Source: Gerris lacustris
Taxonomy: Eukaryota; Arthropoda; Insecta; Hemiptera; Gerridae
Assembly: GCA_951217055.1 (NCBI GenBank)
Contig: OX578279.1
Coordinates: forward strand, 43,166,250-43,230,249
Length of the DNA stretch: 64,000 nt
Reading direction: 5' to 3'
The notes below the pieces were generated by a model, which searched no databases, was not told the origin of the DNA, and saw nothing but the letters and a program-made list of their open reading frames with translations. Position numbers and translations under genes: made by a program. Shown one piece after another: positions 31,297 through 41,701 of the stretch (its first letter is position 1; each line of letters starts with the position of its first letter).

Positions 31297-34197
31297 ACCT
31301 ATCTGAGCCCACCACAAGAAAATCAAAAACCTCACAGGACGAATACAAAAGAGCCACTGCAATCAGTGAATATAACTGCTATCAACAAAAAGGTAAACAA
31401 CTTTAAGAAGAGAAATAAATGGGATGTAATAACCTATAACTGCCTTACTCTGCGCACCGAAGAAAAACTTACTCAACTGCTATATGAATTAGATAACATC
31501 TGTTGGACCATAATAGGCCTTGCCGAAGTCCGCCGTAAAGGAGAAGGCTGTATAGATATGGAAGGAGATGTAGTCTCCTACTACAATGGAAATGATAAAG
31601 CAATAGGAGGGACTGGCTTCCTAATAAACAAATCTAATATCACAAAAATAACAAGACTGAAAGGCTACACAGACAGAATTTCAAGTGTCGAAGTAATCGA
31701 CAAAAGCAAAGCAAAACTAAGAGTAATCCAGGTCTACAGTCCAACATCAGCAGCAGATGAAGAAACAGTTCAAGATTTCTACATGGACCTACAAAAAGCT
31801 ATAGAAGACCACTCGTGCCACCGTACCCTAATAATAGGGGACCTAAACTCAAAAATAGGGACTAAGTTGATGGAAAAAGGGATAGGCCCATATGGAGTCG
31901 GAAATCGAAATGAAAATGGAGAGAGGCTCATAGAGTTTGTAGAAGCAAACAACTTATATGTAACAAACTCCTTCTTTGAAGGCGAAATAGAAGACAAATG
32001 GACATGGATCAGCCCAGATGGTAAGCATAGAAATGAAATCGATTTTATTATATGTAGCAACTTAGCACTAATTAAGGAAGTGAATGTCATCAGCCAAATC
32101 GACATCGGTAGTGATCATAGAGCAGTGGGAGCAAAAATCAACTTCTCCTGGGGGAAACCTAAAAGAAAGAGGCACAAGCAACTGAAAAAACTCTCGGCAG
32201 AAGAATTAAGTATTAATGGACTTGAAGGAAAGATTACTTCCCTAATAAATTGGGGAGATAAAATCGAGGATATAAACCTAGCAGTAGAAACATTTTCAAA
32301 AGTAATAACAGAAGCTTCAAATGAGATAAGGCATAAAGTCATTAAACCAGAAACGATCAACTGCAGGAATCCGCCAAAAATAATAAAACAAATGATGAAA
32401 AAACGGAGAAAACTTAAGGGGGAGCTGTCTAGGAAAACCGAGTATGCAACCCTTTGCAAGGCAATCAGAACTGACTTAACTCTTTGGCTTGAAAACAGCA
32501 GACAAGAAAGGCTAAGGAAAGCATTAGAGGTAGGAGGAAAACTGAAACCGACACCAACAAAAAGAAACAGAATAATTTCAATAAAAAATGAAAGTGGCAG
32601 CGAAATAAGTGATAAGCAAGGCATCCTCACAAGAATAAAAGATTACTATGAAAAACTTTACCAAGATGATGAATGGGTCTTAAATTCACAACAACAGTCT
32701 ACAACAACAGCTTTTCCTGCACAACTCAAAGAACCTACAATCCTAAGAGAAGAAGTCGAATGGGCAGTGAAAACACTCAAAGAAGGTAAAGCCGGTGGTC
32801 TTGACAACATAACTCCGGATATAATTAAGGCAGGAGGAAATACTATCATACTCTTCCTTGTAAAACTATTTAATGCATGCCTCGAGAAGTCCTCTCTACC
32901 AGACAAGTGGAGCACTGCAAAACTAATTCTCCTACACAAAAAAGGTGACAAAAAAGAACTAAAAAACTATAGACCTTTAAGCTTACTGTCAATACCCTAT
33001 AAACTCTTTTCAAAAATAATACTTAATAGAATAAGCAACAAATTAGACGCAGAACTAACCAAACACCAAGCAGGCTTTAGGAAAAACTTCTCCACTATTG
33101 ATCACATTTTTGTAATAAGCGAACATATAAAAAAAGCTGTAGATTGCCAATTTCAGGTTGTCCTCCTCTTTTTAGATTATGAAAAAGCATTTGACAAAAT
33201 CAAAATTGGTACTATAATAGAGATGTTACAGAGCAAAGGTGTAAGTAATAGTATTATCACCATTTTTAAATCCTTATACACCGGAGCAACCGCTACATTT
33301 TTTCTCGACCAAGACTATGCTGAAATCGCAATAAACAGGGGAGTTAGGCAAGGGGACGTGCCCTCACCAAATTTTTTTACAACTACCTACCAAGACCTTA
33401 TGTTATCATTGGATTGGGAAGGAAAAGGAATAAAGGTAAATGGGGAGTGGCTGAACCGTATAGAGTTTGCGGATGACCAGGTCCTTATTGCTAAATCAGT
33501 TGTAGAAGCCGAGTTAATGCTAAAAGAAATTCAGCAAAAAAGCAAACAAATAGGCCTAAATATAAACTTAGAAAAATGTAAAATGATGATTATAAATGAA
33601 GAAAGTGATCGCCGCACCCAAGACCTGCCCCTAGAAAAAGTTAATAACTTCTTATATTTGGGTCACCTCCTTAGTATTGATGGGCAATACGCAGAAATTC
33701 AAAGAAGAGTAAACCTTGGTTGGAAAGCCCTATTGAGTAACAGAAGCTTCTTCAAGAGCAGAGCACCCACAGACCTCAAGAAAAGGCTTTGGGAAACAAC
33801 AGTACTACCCGTCCTAACATACGGCTGTGAGACCTGGAGGTTAAGTAACAAGGTAGTAGCAAGGTTGCGAGTTGTGGAAAGAAACATGGAACGCTACATG
33901 ATGGGCTACACCAGGAAGGACAGGAAGAGCAAAAAATGGCTCAGAACCAACTCAGGACTGATTGACATTATAGAGAATGTGCACAACAGGAAGTGGAACT
34001 GGGCCGGCCATGTCATCAGGAGGAAACAAAGCAGCTGGAGTAAAGATATAATGGAATGGAGACCCTGGGACAACAAAAGGAAGCGAGGAAGACCGAAAAA
34101 GAATTGGAACGAAGAAATGTGGAAAACCTGCGGAGGGGCAACCTGGGCCCGAGTAGCTGCTCATAGGCAAGAGTGGAAGAGATTGGGAAGAGCTTAA
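31291..34197 (+). CDS. RTE-like ORF2: endonuclease-reverse transcriptase, no ATG start
   Basis: Nicks target DNA and reverse-transcribes element RNA from the nick. Numbering from 31366 (GTG), 943 codons. An apurinic-type endonuclease domain spans about 20-255, with N25 (TYNCLTL), E54 (LAEVRR), D159/N161 (GDLNS) and D250-H251 (SDHRAVG). Reverse transcriptase spans about 460-740, with LLHKKGDKKELKNYRPLSLL, HQAGFRKNFSTIDHI, LDYEKAFDKI, GVRQGDVPSP and FADDQ at 701-705. The post-RT region is typical of RTE/BovB: LPVLTYGCETW, WNWAGHVIRR, GRPKKNWNEE, GGATWARVA. No frameshift or stop is present. The first in-frame ATG is at 31558, after N25 and E54, so an ATG-initiated product would lack a working endonuclease. 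Translation by readthrough of the ORF1 stop is the likeliest route; reinitiation at a non-ATG codon is the alternative. Confidence 0.88.
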   Translation, partial: QLTYLSPPQENQKPHRTNTKEPLQSVNITAINKKVNNFKKRNKWDVITYNCLTLRTEEKLTQLLYELDNICWTIIGLAEVRRKGEGCIDMEGDVVSYYNGNDKAIGGTGFLINKSNITKITRLKGYTDRISSVEVIDKSKAKLRVIQVYSPTSAADEETVQDFYMDLQKAIEDHSCHRTLIIGDLNSKIGTKLMEKGIGPYGVGNRNENGERLIEFVEANNLYVTNSFFEGEIEDKWTWISPDGKHRNEIDFIICSNLALIKEVNVISQIDIGSDHRAVGAKINFSWGKPKRKRHKQLKKLSAEELSINGLEGKITSLINWGDKIEDINLAVETFSKVITEASNEIRHKVIKPETINCRNPPKIIKQMMKKRRKLKGELSRKTEYATLCKAIRTDLTLWLENSRQERLRKALEVGGKLKPTPTKRNRIISIKNESGSEISDKQGILTRIKDYYEKLYQDDEWVLNSQQQSTTTAFPAQLKEPTILREEVEWAVKTLKEGKAGGLDNITPDIIKAGGNTIILFLVKLFNACLEKSSLPDKWSTAKLILLHKKGDKKELKNYRPLSLLSIPYKLFSKIILNRISNKLDAELTKHQAGFRKNFSTIDHIFVISEHIKKAVDCQFQVVLLFLDYEKAFDKIKIGTIIEMLQSKGVSNSIITIFKSLYTGATATFFLDQDYAEIAINRGVRQGDVPSPNFFTTTYQDLMLSLDWEGKGIKVNGEWLNRIEFADDQVLIAKSVVEAELMLKEIQQKSKQIGLNINLEKCKMMIINEESDRRTQDLPLEKVNNFLYLGHLLSIDGQYAEIQRRVNLGWKALLSNRSFFKSRAPTDLKKRLWETTVLPVLTYGCETWRLSNKVVARLRVVERNMERYMMGYTRKDRKSKKWLRTNSGLIDIIENVHNRKWNWAGHVIRRKQSSWSKDIMEWRPWDNKRKRGRPKKNWNEEMWKTCGGATWARVAAHRQEWKRLGRA

Positions 34198-34470
34198 TAT
34201 GAGGTTTACCACCTAGAAAACCTATAACAATAGCTCAAACAGAACATCAACAAAAAAAAAAAATAAATAAAAAAATAAAATAAAAACATAAACAAAAATA
34301 AAATTATGTAACAAGAAGGGAAGAGAAATGTTAACCCAGTTTCAATCCTCAGCATGGCTGATTTTGTAAATAGGGGAAAAAGGAAAAAAAAAGAAAGAAA
34401 AAAAAGTGACTTGTACTTATAGATCTTTGCATCCCAAATTTACAAATAAAGGATTACATTACATTACATA
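34198..34470 (+). other. 3' UTR and tail of complete RTE-like element
   Basis: A-rich 3' UTR with hairpin TCAGC-ATG-GCTGA at 34349-34361, AATAAAGG at 34445 and a tail of ATTAC repeats at about 34453-34469. The order matches the other two RTE-like copies (hairpin, AATAAA-GG, tandem-repeat tail). Confidence 0.7.
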
Positions 34471-35267
34471 TAAATTGGTGGAATCCATGAATCAAATTAA
34501 TACATAAACTGCATCACACCAAACGTTTTGTGTAGGTATGTTACGTCTACTTCTACAGCTAGAGTAATTATAATGACATCATTAAAATAGTCTTACAAAA
34601 TAATTAAATAATACCTTTAAACTGCTGAATGATTATACATTTTTTTTTTAAAAAAAAAAACAAAGTCTGCTACTAACCTGAAACAAAAAATGAGAATAAA
34701 CCATTAATATACATGCAATAAGAATACTTAAAAAAATTCTAAGTATGATAATAAACATTTTAAATACAAAGAATGAGGTAATAGGTAAAATAAGCCAATC
34801 ATTTAAATGATATAAATAAAAATATTAACATAACATATGAGTATCTGGGGGCACGGCAGTGCCCCCGCCAAGTCGAGCACAGCCGAAGCATCCTTTACTG
34901 GAACCAACTCACGGCAATTTGGACCCCCTCTATTATCCTATTGAAGATACTTAGATATATAACATTTATTTTAAGATAGAGTTCATGACAAACTGAACCA
35001 GAAATAAAAATTTCACACCTCTACCCATAGTAGTTCATAAGATATATGAGCCTAAAGGTTTGTTATTTTGTCACTAACTGACTCACAAAGTCGTGCTGAC
35101 TAAAATCTTCCTCTTTAGTCGTCTTTAATATTGGCCGCAATCTTAAATTTAAAGTTGTCAAAAGAAGCCGAGATGATGTGAGTCGAATTAAATTCGTATA
35201 AAGTCCCAAGTTCTCAGTAGCTAAAACTGTTATCCTTTCTTCTGTACATAATCCTTATTTAATAAAA
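34471..35267. other. AT-rich; contains GC-rich hairpin at 34847-34866
   Basis: Mostly featureless. At 34847-34866, GGGGGCAC-GGCA-GTGCCCCC is a perfect 8-bp stem with a 4-base loop. It is followed by GCCAAGTCGAGCACAGCCGAAGC, unusually GC-rich for this region. Confidence 0.5.
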
Positions 35268-35745
35268 TTCCTGCAGGCTCACTACGCTCGCCTGCCTCGC
35301 CTGTTGTAAAAGCATTTGTCCACACAATATTTATTTAATAATATTAATACAGTCTCGCGTAGCGAGCTTGATGAGTAGCAAATGAATATGTAACTATTGT
35401 TACAAAAGTTTTGCAACAAATGTGACCGAAATGAGGGTGTTAAAAAATAAGTTCATACTTATATGGTATAATAAATGGTATAGTAAATGTTTTCTTTAAT
35501 AAAAATGATTGCAGGCTCGCTACGCTTACCTGTTGTAGAAGCATTTTTCCATAATCTTTATTTAATAAAATGATGATATATACAGTATTTGTACATAATC
35601 TTTACTTAATAAATTCGTTATTTGTGGATATTAACATTATCCACAAATGCTGAATAAACAGGTGAGCGTAGCGAACCTGCAATGAATCAATTAAATGAAA
35701 ACTAATTTTAATAAATGCTGTCTATATAGGTGTGCGCAGCGGGCC
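35268..35745. repeat. Interspersed CTACGCTCGCCTG-type motif cluster
   Basis: Related words recur in both orientations: GCAGGCTCACTACGCTCGCC (35273), TCTCGCGTAGCGAGCTTG (35353), GCAGGCTCGCTACGCTTACC (35511), AGGTGAGCGTAGCGAACC (35660) and GGTGTGCGCAGCGGGCC (35729). Several are followed by TGTTGTAAAAGCATTT-type text and AATCTTTATTTAATAAA. This suggests repeated units of about 150-240 bp. Related words occur at 1902 and 59843. Confidence 0.55.
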
Positions 35746-35814
35746 AACAATAACATTATTGCAGATCCAAAACACAAAAACGTTCAAATAAAGGTTATCT
35801 ATACAAATGCAAGA

Positions 35815-36210
35815 TATCTTTTAAAGATCTTTAAAACGATGTATAACATGTCATGCAGACTAAAACTTTTTTTACTATTCGTTATATTGGCCGACATTTT
35901 GAAAATATTATGTGTGAAATTTTAATAGTTAGATATTCCTTTCCTAGACTTCAAAACCTTTAAATTGATGTATAAAATGTCCATTGTCCATACTGTCTAA
36001 AAACGTTTTGTTTAGTCCTCCGCCATATTGGCCGCCATCTTGAAAATATGAAGTGTAACAATTAATTAGTTACACATTCTTTTACTTCTCTTAAAGACCT
36101 TTAAAACGTTGTACCACACATTATGCTGACTAAAACTTTTTATTTTAGTCATCCGCCATCTTGAAAATATGAAGTGTGAAATTTTATTAGTAATATATTC
36201 TTTTTTTCAT
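35815..36210 (+). repeat. Degenerate tandem repeat, about 135-bp unit, three copies
   Basis: Each unit has CAGACTAAAAC or a variant, then TTGGCCGAC/GCCGCCATC, TTTTGAAAATAT and GTGTGAAATTTTA. Units start near 35847, 35983 and 36118. A more diverged unit may lie near 35095. Non-coding. Confidence 0.6.
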
Positions 36211-36391
36211 TCTCGTCGTTAGATTTCTCGTTAGGTTTTTCATCGTTTGACAAACAAACGTTTCAAATCCCAAGTCTCTGAAATGAAGAACTCACTGGGC
36301 TCGTTCAAAAATTAATTTCTCTTATAATTATAGCTATTTTTTAAAAAAATTATCAAGATTGGTGGACGGAATTTGCGGAAGTAATTTTGCG

Positions 36392-37358
36392 TTAACCCTA
36401 GAACGCTAACCATATTTTTTAACCTCTTAAGACTAACCTTGAGTCATATTGACTCCCAAATCTATTATACCCAGTTTTATTAAAATATAAAGGCCTAATA
36501 AGTACAATATTTTTTTAACACGTTTCAGTGCTAGTTGAAGGGACACTTAGGTGCTTTGTTTCCCATAAAAAATAATTTTTTCAATCTGGACTACTATTAC
36601 ATATCCGGTATTGTTATCAACCGGAGTGGTTTTATTTACTTTTTTTTATGTAACTTTTTTCTTTCCTTTCCTTTGGCTTTTCTACTTCGTAAATTGTTTC
36701 AATTAATTTATCATTTTCCTCATCATCGCTGATGGGATCAAAAAAAAGCATTTTCTATTTTCAAATCAGGGTCCAAATCACAACCGTCACCATTATTGTC
36801 AAATACGCTCTTTTTCATAATCGGTATTTCCTTCATCGAGTGATAAATGTCGTTTAGATCATTGTATTATTTCTCCATTATTTGACTATATTCATATTCT
36901 ATTAACTTTATATAATTTAGACATATAACGACAAAAAAAAATATATATAACAATTTATACTTATAAATGAATAAATTACAGTTATATTACCTTTAATTTG
37001 AAATAATTATTGAATTAAAAGTTACATAATATTTAATTTATAACATTTAAAATGCCAAAATAAACAATAACACGACATACTATTCTAAAAAATACTATTC
37101 TGCGTCAAAATGACCTACAAAATATTTACGTGTAAGACTAAACAGGAGTCAAAATGACTCCGTGACTGCAGAAAAACAAACGATATGTCCTCTTTAGAAT
37201 CTGAATGTGAAACTGATAGAAGTGTAGAAGGGTCATTCAAGGGTGGGAGATAGCATAGCTGAGATGTGGGAGTTCTGTGTTTTACAGACACCGTGCATTT
37301 GTAGTTGAAAAAAAAAAATGGGAGTCATTTTGACTCCAGGTTAGCTTTCTAGGGTTAA
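36392..37358. mobile_element. piggyBac-like non-autonomous element (MITE)
   Basis: A 959-bp element (36396-37354) flanked on both sides by TTAA, the target used by piggyBac transposases. Terminal repeats are CCCTAGAACGCTAACC on the left and, inverted, CCCTAGAAAGCTAACC on the right, one mismatch in 16. CCCTAGAAAG is the classical piggyBac end. A 15-bp palindrome of the form GAGTCA-NNN-TGACTC occurs at 36441, 37146 and 37322, in the subterminal regions. There is no intact transposase. Confidence 0.88.
36655..36830 (-). pseudogene. Possible decayed coding fragment inside piggyBac-like element
   Basis: On the minus strand, one frame from ATG at about 36814 codes for an acidic stretch (FDNNGDGCDLDPDLK) and stops at a run of eight T. 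Shifting frame there continues with DPISDDEENDKLIETIYEVE. Acidic N-termini are common in piggyBac transposases, so it may be a relic of one. Evidence is weak. Confidence 0.25.
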
Positions 37359-38210
37359 TATGCTCAAATTTAAAGCGCAAAATGAATCGGGTAATACTAA
37401 AGTGTAATGGTTTTAACACTTATTTAAAACATTTTATTTTCAATATAATTAAATCAAATGAATAAATAAAGGGGCGTCAATTTGGGAGCAATTGAAACGT
37501 GGTAATGTGCAACAAATTAAAACTTATTTTATGTAATTGAATCAAAGTGACATATATAATATGTATATGTCATGTTTCAGGTTTAATCTAAAAAAATTAA
37601 AAGATGGTCAGGGGAATAAAAATAATGAAGTCAGGCAGTTTCCTTTCCCTCAGCCCTGTCTCAGCTGCATGCTAATCTTTGATTATTGATTCTTTTCAGA
37701 TTTTGACCAACTTCTCTAATTGGTACATTTAGATGTTTTTGGTATTTTTGCAAAGCTAAATACATTTTTCAACTTTCTCATACATTTTTTTCTGTTTTCT
37801 TTTTAAAAAAATGATTTAACGTTAATTTTAAAGGTATTAAATTAACTTGATCTTACATAAAATTTTCTATTCGTTAAAATGGCACCTGATTTATTGGTCT
37901 AGAACCAGCATTTCAGCAAATAAAGGCAGATTATTTTTAAAAAATTATAAAAATTAGCAAAGCACAGCAACGAAGCTACGCAAAACTATACATTATATAG
38001 GCACTTCTTTACCCATTTAAGGTCCAACCACATTTTTTTTTTTAAGTTTTGGTTTAAGTATAATTCTTGGTATTTCAAAAAAGAAAAAATATACAATGAA
38101 CTATTCATCCATTATAAATAAAGCTAGCTTTACAAATGAATAATAAATAAAATATGCAAATGCTCAAATGCAAATATGAGGATACAAATATAATAAAATG
38201 TAAATAAAAA
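37359..38210. other. AT-rich, no gene recognised
   Basis: No supported coding or repeat feature. Confidence 0.4.
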
Positions 38211-39225
38211 ATAGACTGCCAATTAATGTGGCACATTGCTTCCTCGCATCCTATCATGTACTTTATTGTTATATTAACATTATAATTATTGTTATATTAC
38301 TTTATTGTTATATTGTTTATTGATTAAAAACTTTTTTAAGCTCGGAAGCAATAAATAAAATAAAATACAATAATATAAATAAGAAAAATCAATAAAATAT
38401 ACTCGGAAGTAATTTATTCACTAAAAATAATTAGCTAGGAATTAAAAAAAAAAACTAAATGGTCAATTATTCTATAAAATGAGTAGCAAAGAAAATAAAG
38501 TGTAATTACTTTTATTCTATTCCTTTCCTCAGCTTTTAGTTTTGAGAGAGAGAAACAATAATAGGGTTTAAAGTATAGTATAAAAGCCTAAGGAGTGGCA
38601 AGAGTAAAAGGCGTAGTGTAAGTTCAACGTCTAGCTTAATTGTATCAATTTAAGGGCAGAAAAGTTTCTAAGATTACGTTCCAAGGCAATTTTCTGCAGT
38701 AATAAAAGACAATAGCAATCATCATTAAATGCTATCCATGACCAATTCACAAGAGCTACAAATACGATGCTTAAACAATAAAGGCTTTCCACAACCTATC
38801 ACCAGCACTTGGGTTCTACCTTTATAGTACAACCTTTACCATAAATCGTAATTGCAAAGAGTATTTTAAATGACACATACATTTGTACAAAAAGAGAATA
38901 TTACGAATTGTCTTATAGTATAAAAAGATAAATATACAAAATTTTGAAATAATCTGTGGCTATCTGCGGGCTACATTCGACAAGCCATCCAAATTTAATT
39001 AAAATCAGATGAGTACTTTTGAAGATATAAGTGTAAATAAATGTATGTTTAGCCCATGTGAAATAGAAACAAATGGCCACGGAAGGTCGAAACTTATATA
39101 TGAAACCAACAATGAGCTACTTACGACCAACCTTCAAAAAATTTCATTAAAATCGGACAAGTAGGTTTTAGGTTATGTTCGTTCGCAAAAATCGAGCGAC
39201 ATCAGGAAAAACTGGCTTTATTCCA
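38211..39225 (+). repeat. Dispersed repeat 'S', copy split by about 600 bp
   Basis: The 5' part (AGACTGCCAATTAATGTGGC) is at 38211-38340 and the 3' part (GGCTATCTGCGGGCTACATT through AATCGGACAAGTAGG) at 38955-39225. The material between is AT-rich and may be an insertion or an unrelated stretch. Confidence 0.5.
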
Positions 39226-39649
39226 TCTGTGTCACACAACCTGGCAATAACTTATATGTACACTCTAAGATATTGGCCTATATCCAATGAGTAATTAACA
39301 ACACTAACCACTTTAACTTAACAACGAATGTAACACATGGTAAGATATTCATGAAAATGAATCAAGGTAATAAAATATCAGTGAGTCATTATATTTAGTT
39401 GCTTCTAATTTTTTTGAGGAAATTAATCTTACTTAATGGACCGAAAAACAGAAAGCGTAAAATTACTATAAATACAGTAATTATGATGAGAATGATGCAA
39501 TAATAAAATGCAGAAAATAAATATCAAAAAATAAAATATTTAGAATATATGATTTCAACTAATTATGAATGAGTTCTTTGAAATAAAAATAAATAAATAC
39601 ATAAAACTGAACTATATGTATATACCCTAGGATATAAAACATCAATAAA

Positions 39650-40195
39650 AATAATCTATTAGTGTGGCATATAGCTTTATCGTTTTACTTTTCTAATGGT
39701 TTTTCAAACCATTATTTTCAACTATATTTAAATATTTACAACCTTTTATTTTAAATCTGTCAAAATCGTTCTAATTTTTTACATGAATAAAATCACCGCA
39801 GGCTGTTGAAATGTCTAAGGGACATCAGATAAATTTGGATATTGATCCAAATTTCTTAAAAATCGGATGAGTACTTTTAAAGATAAGGGTATAAATAAGT
39901 TTTTGTATGTGGAGGAGAAACTAATGGGCACAGAAAGTAAAAACTTATATGATACTAACAAAGGGCTAATGATGACCTACCATCTTTGTTATATACAATT
40001 TTATTGAAATCGGACAAGAAGTTTTTAAGATATATTGGTGCAACAGAAAGATAGTCAGGGGACCAAAAATGTTCCCTGATGTCAGAGATGGATTTCTGTT
40101 TAGGAGTTTTTGAAATCAGAGGCAAAACAACTCGTTCTACAGAACGATCGCATAGCTTCTGTTAACCTTCGCTAAGCTCAACGATACATTTAAAC
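39650..40195 (+). repeat. Dispersed repeat 'S', near full-length copy
   Basis: Runs from CTATTAGTGTGGCATATAGC to GATCGCATAGCTTCTGTTAA. It includes AATCGGATGAGTAC, AATCGGACAAGAAG and CCTGATGTCAGAGATGG in family order. About 545 bp, no coding capacity. Confidence 0.6.
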
Positions 40196-40239
40196 AAACT
40201 TTTTAAAGAAATGTGGATGGTATGTACTACGTAGCCTAC

Positions 40240-40465
40240 AGATGGCTACAAATTAATATCAACATGTCTGCAGTCTATACATTTTGCTAAATTAATACTT
40301 TTATTCATGAAAAAAAAATCAAAACAATTATGAAAGATTTAAAATAAAATGTGGGAAAAATTAAATAGAGTAGACAATAATGGTTCAATAACATCTTTTG
40401 ACTACATAAGAAACGTGAGGAAGCTATGTCCCATACTAAGTGGCAGAATATTTTTTATTAAACCA
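40240..40465 (-). repeat. Dispersed repeat 'S', partial inverted copy
   Basis: Ends with CGTGAGGAAGCTATGTCCCA and GTGGCAGAATA, the reverse complement of the family start. It faces the forward copy at 39650-40195. Confidence 0.5.
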
Positions 40466-41399
40466 TTTCTTTCATAAAAAGAAGAGTTTTCGAAGCAAGT
40501 GTTAAAAATGTTTAAAATCTGTTAGTACCTTAAATACAGTACTTCCAAAACTGGGATCCGCAGGTTTTTCCTGGGAGGTCTGCGACATTTCACAAGTAAA
40601 AAAGTAGAAATATATTTTGGTGTAGATGAAGCACCTTTAGCATATGTGCCGATTAATTAAAGTACATTAATCATGCAGTAAGTTACGAGTATTAACATGT
40701 ATGCGAGATACATAATTAATGAAAAATAAAGCTAAGGCCAAGAAACCCTTTTTTTTCCACGATTCTGGGAATTTTTCCCCCAGATTTAGGGCCCGTGGCA
40801 TAAAATAATTTGGGAAGTATAGCCTTAATGAACAGCCATAAATTACAGGGTTATTTAAATCGGAGATAAAATAATTCACTAAGTAAATAATATATATACT
40901 AATTAGGCAATGCCACCAAGAGGTAGAAATAAAATTTTATATGGATATAATAATTCCATCAAGTAAAAATGTTCTAAAACGAATCAATTAAAAATTCACA
41001 GAGACAGAAAAGGGAGGTTGGCAAATACCTAATTTATAACTACAAACGTAAATTTATTTTCCATGTCATCTGTTATACTTGGTTGAGTATTCGAGAGACT
41101 AAAGGATGTTAACTTTATATCATATTTTGGCCTTTTGATCCTGAGTAACATAGAGGTAAGTGCAAAAAGTCATTAACTCTAATGGCATCTCCGTGCAAGA
41201 TAATTAAATTATTATTCAAGTAAATTATACAGTGTAAACGAAAAACACGAGCCATCAGTGAAGGTATAAGATAATAAATTAAAACTGGAAAATGTACCCA
41301 GGCGTGGTGTAGAAACGCTGCCGCAGCACAAAGAAAAACAGAGAATGGTGATTAACAAACACTGCTATCTACTAAACCTTCAATCGTTTATAAACAAAA
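40466..41399. other. AT-rich, no gene recognised
   Basis: A 70-aa minus-strand frame at 40667-40879 shows no protein-like motif. Nothing else supported. Confidence 0.4.
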
Positions 41400-41625
41400 G
41401 AGTCTGGAAATTATCCGCCATTTTGAATTTGAACAGCTGATAATATTGAGTTCGCTATATTTTTCCTGTGTGCGCGTCAAAACGATCTTTTATACTGGAA
41501 AGTTTCACGTTTTTATCTTTTTTGGTTCAAAAGTTATTGGAACCGTACAGAGTGACAGACGGACACAGGAACGAAACTATAAGGGTTTCTTTTTTTTGGT
41601 TTTACCAACGAAACCCTAAAAAGGT
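41400..41625. repeat. Probable transposon 3' end (ACGAAACCCT type)
   Basis: Ends with GGTTTTACCAACGAAACCCTAAAAAGG after CAGACGGACACAGGAACG. The layout matches the ends at 45115-45164 and 50005-50060. A matching left end was not located. Confidence 0.4.
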
Positions 41626-41701
41626 AAATACGAAAAAAATAAAATAACTATACTATAGAAAAACAAAATGTTAAATACCTTCAAAATTCTAGAACAAGAA
41701 T

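Noticed and set aside
34471..34700. Long direct repeat around the complete RTE-like element, as seen for the two truncated copies
   Set aside because: I compared the downstream flank with sequence upstream of ORF1 and before the hAT-like element and saw no match.
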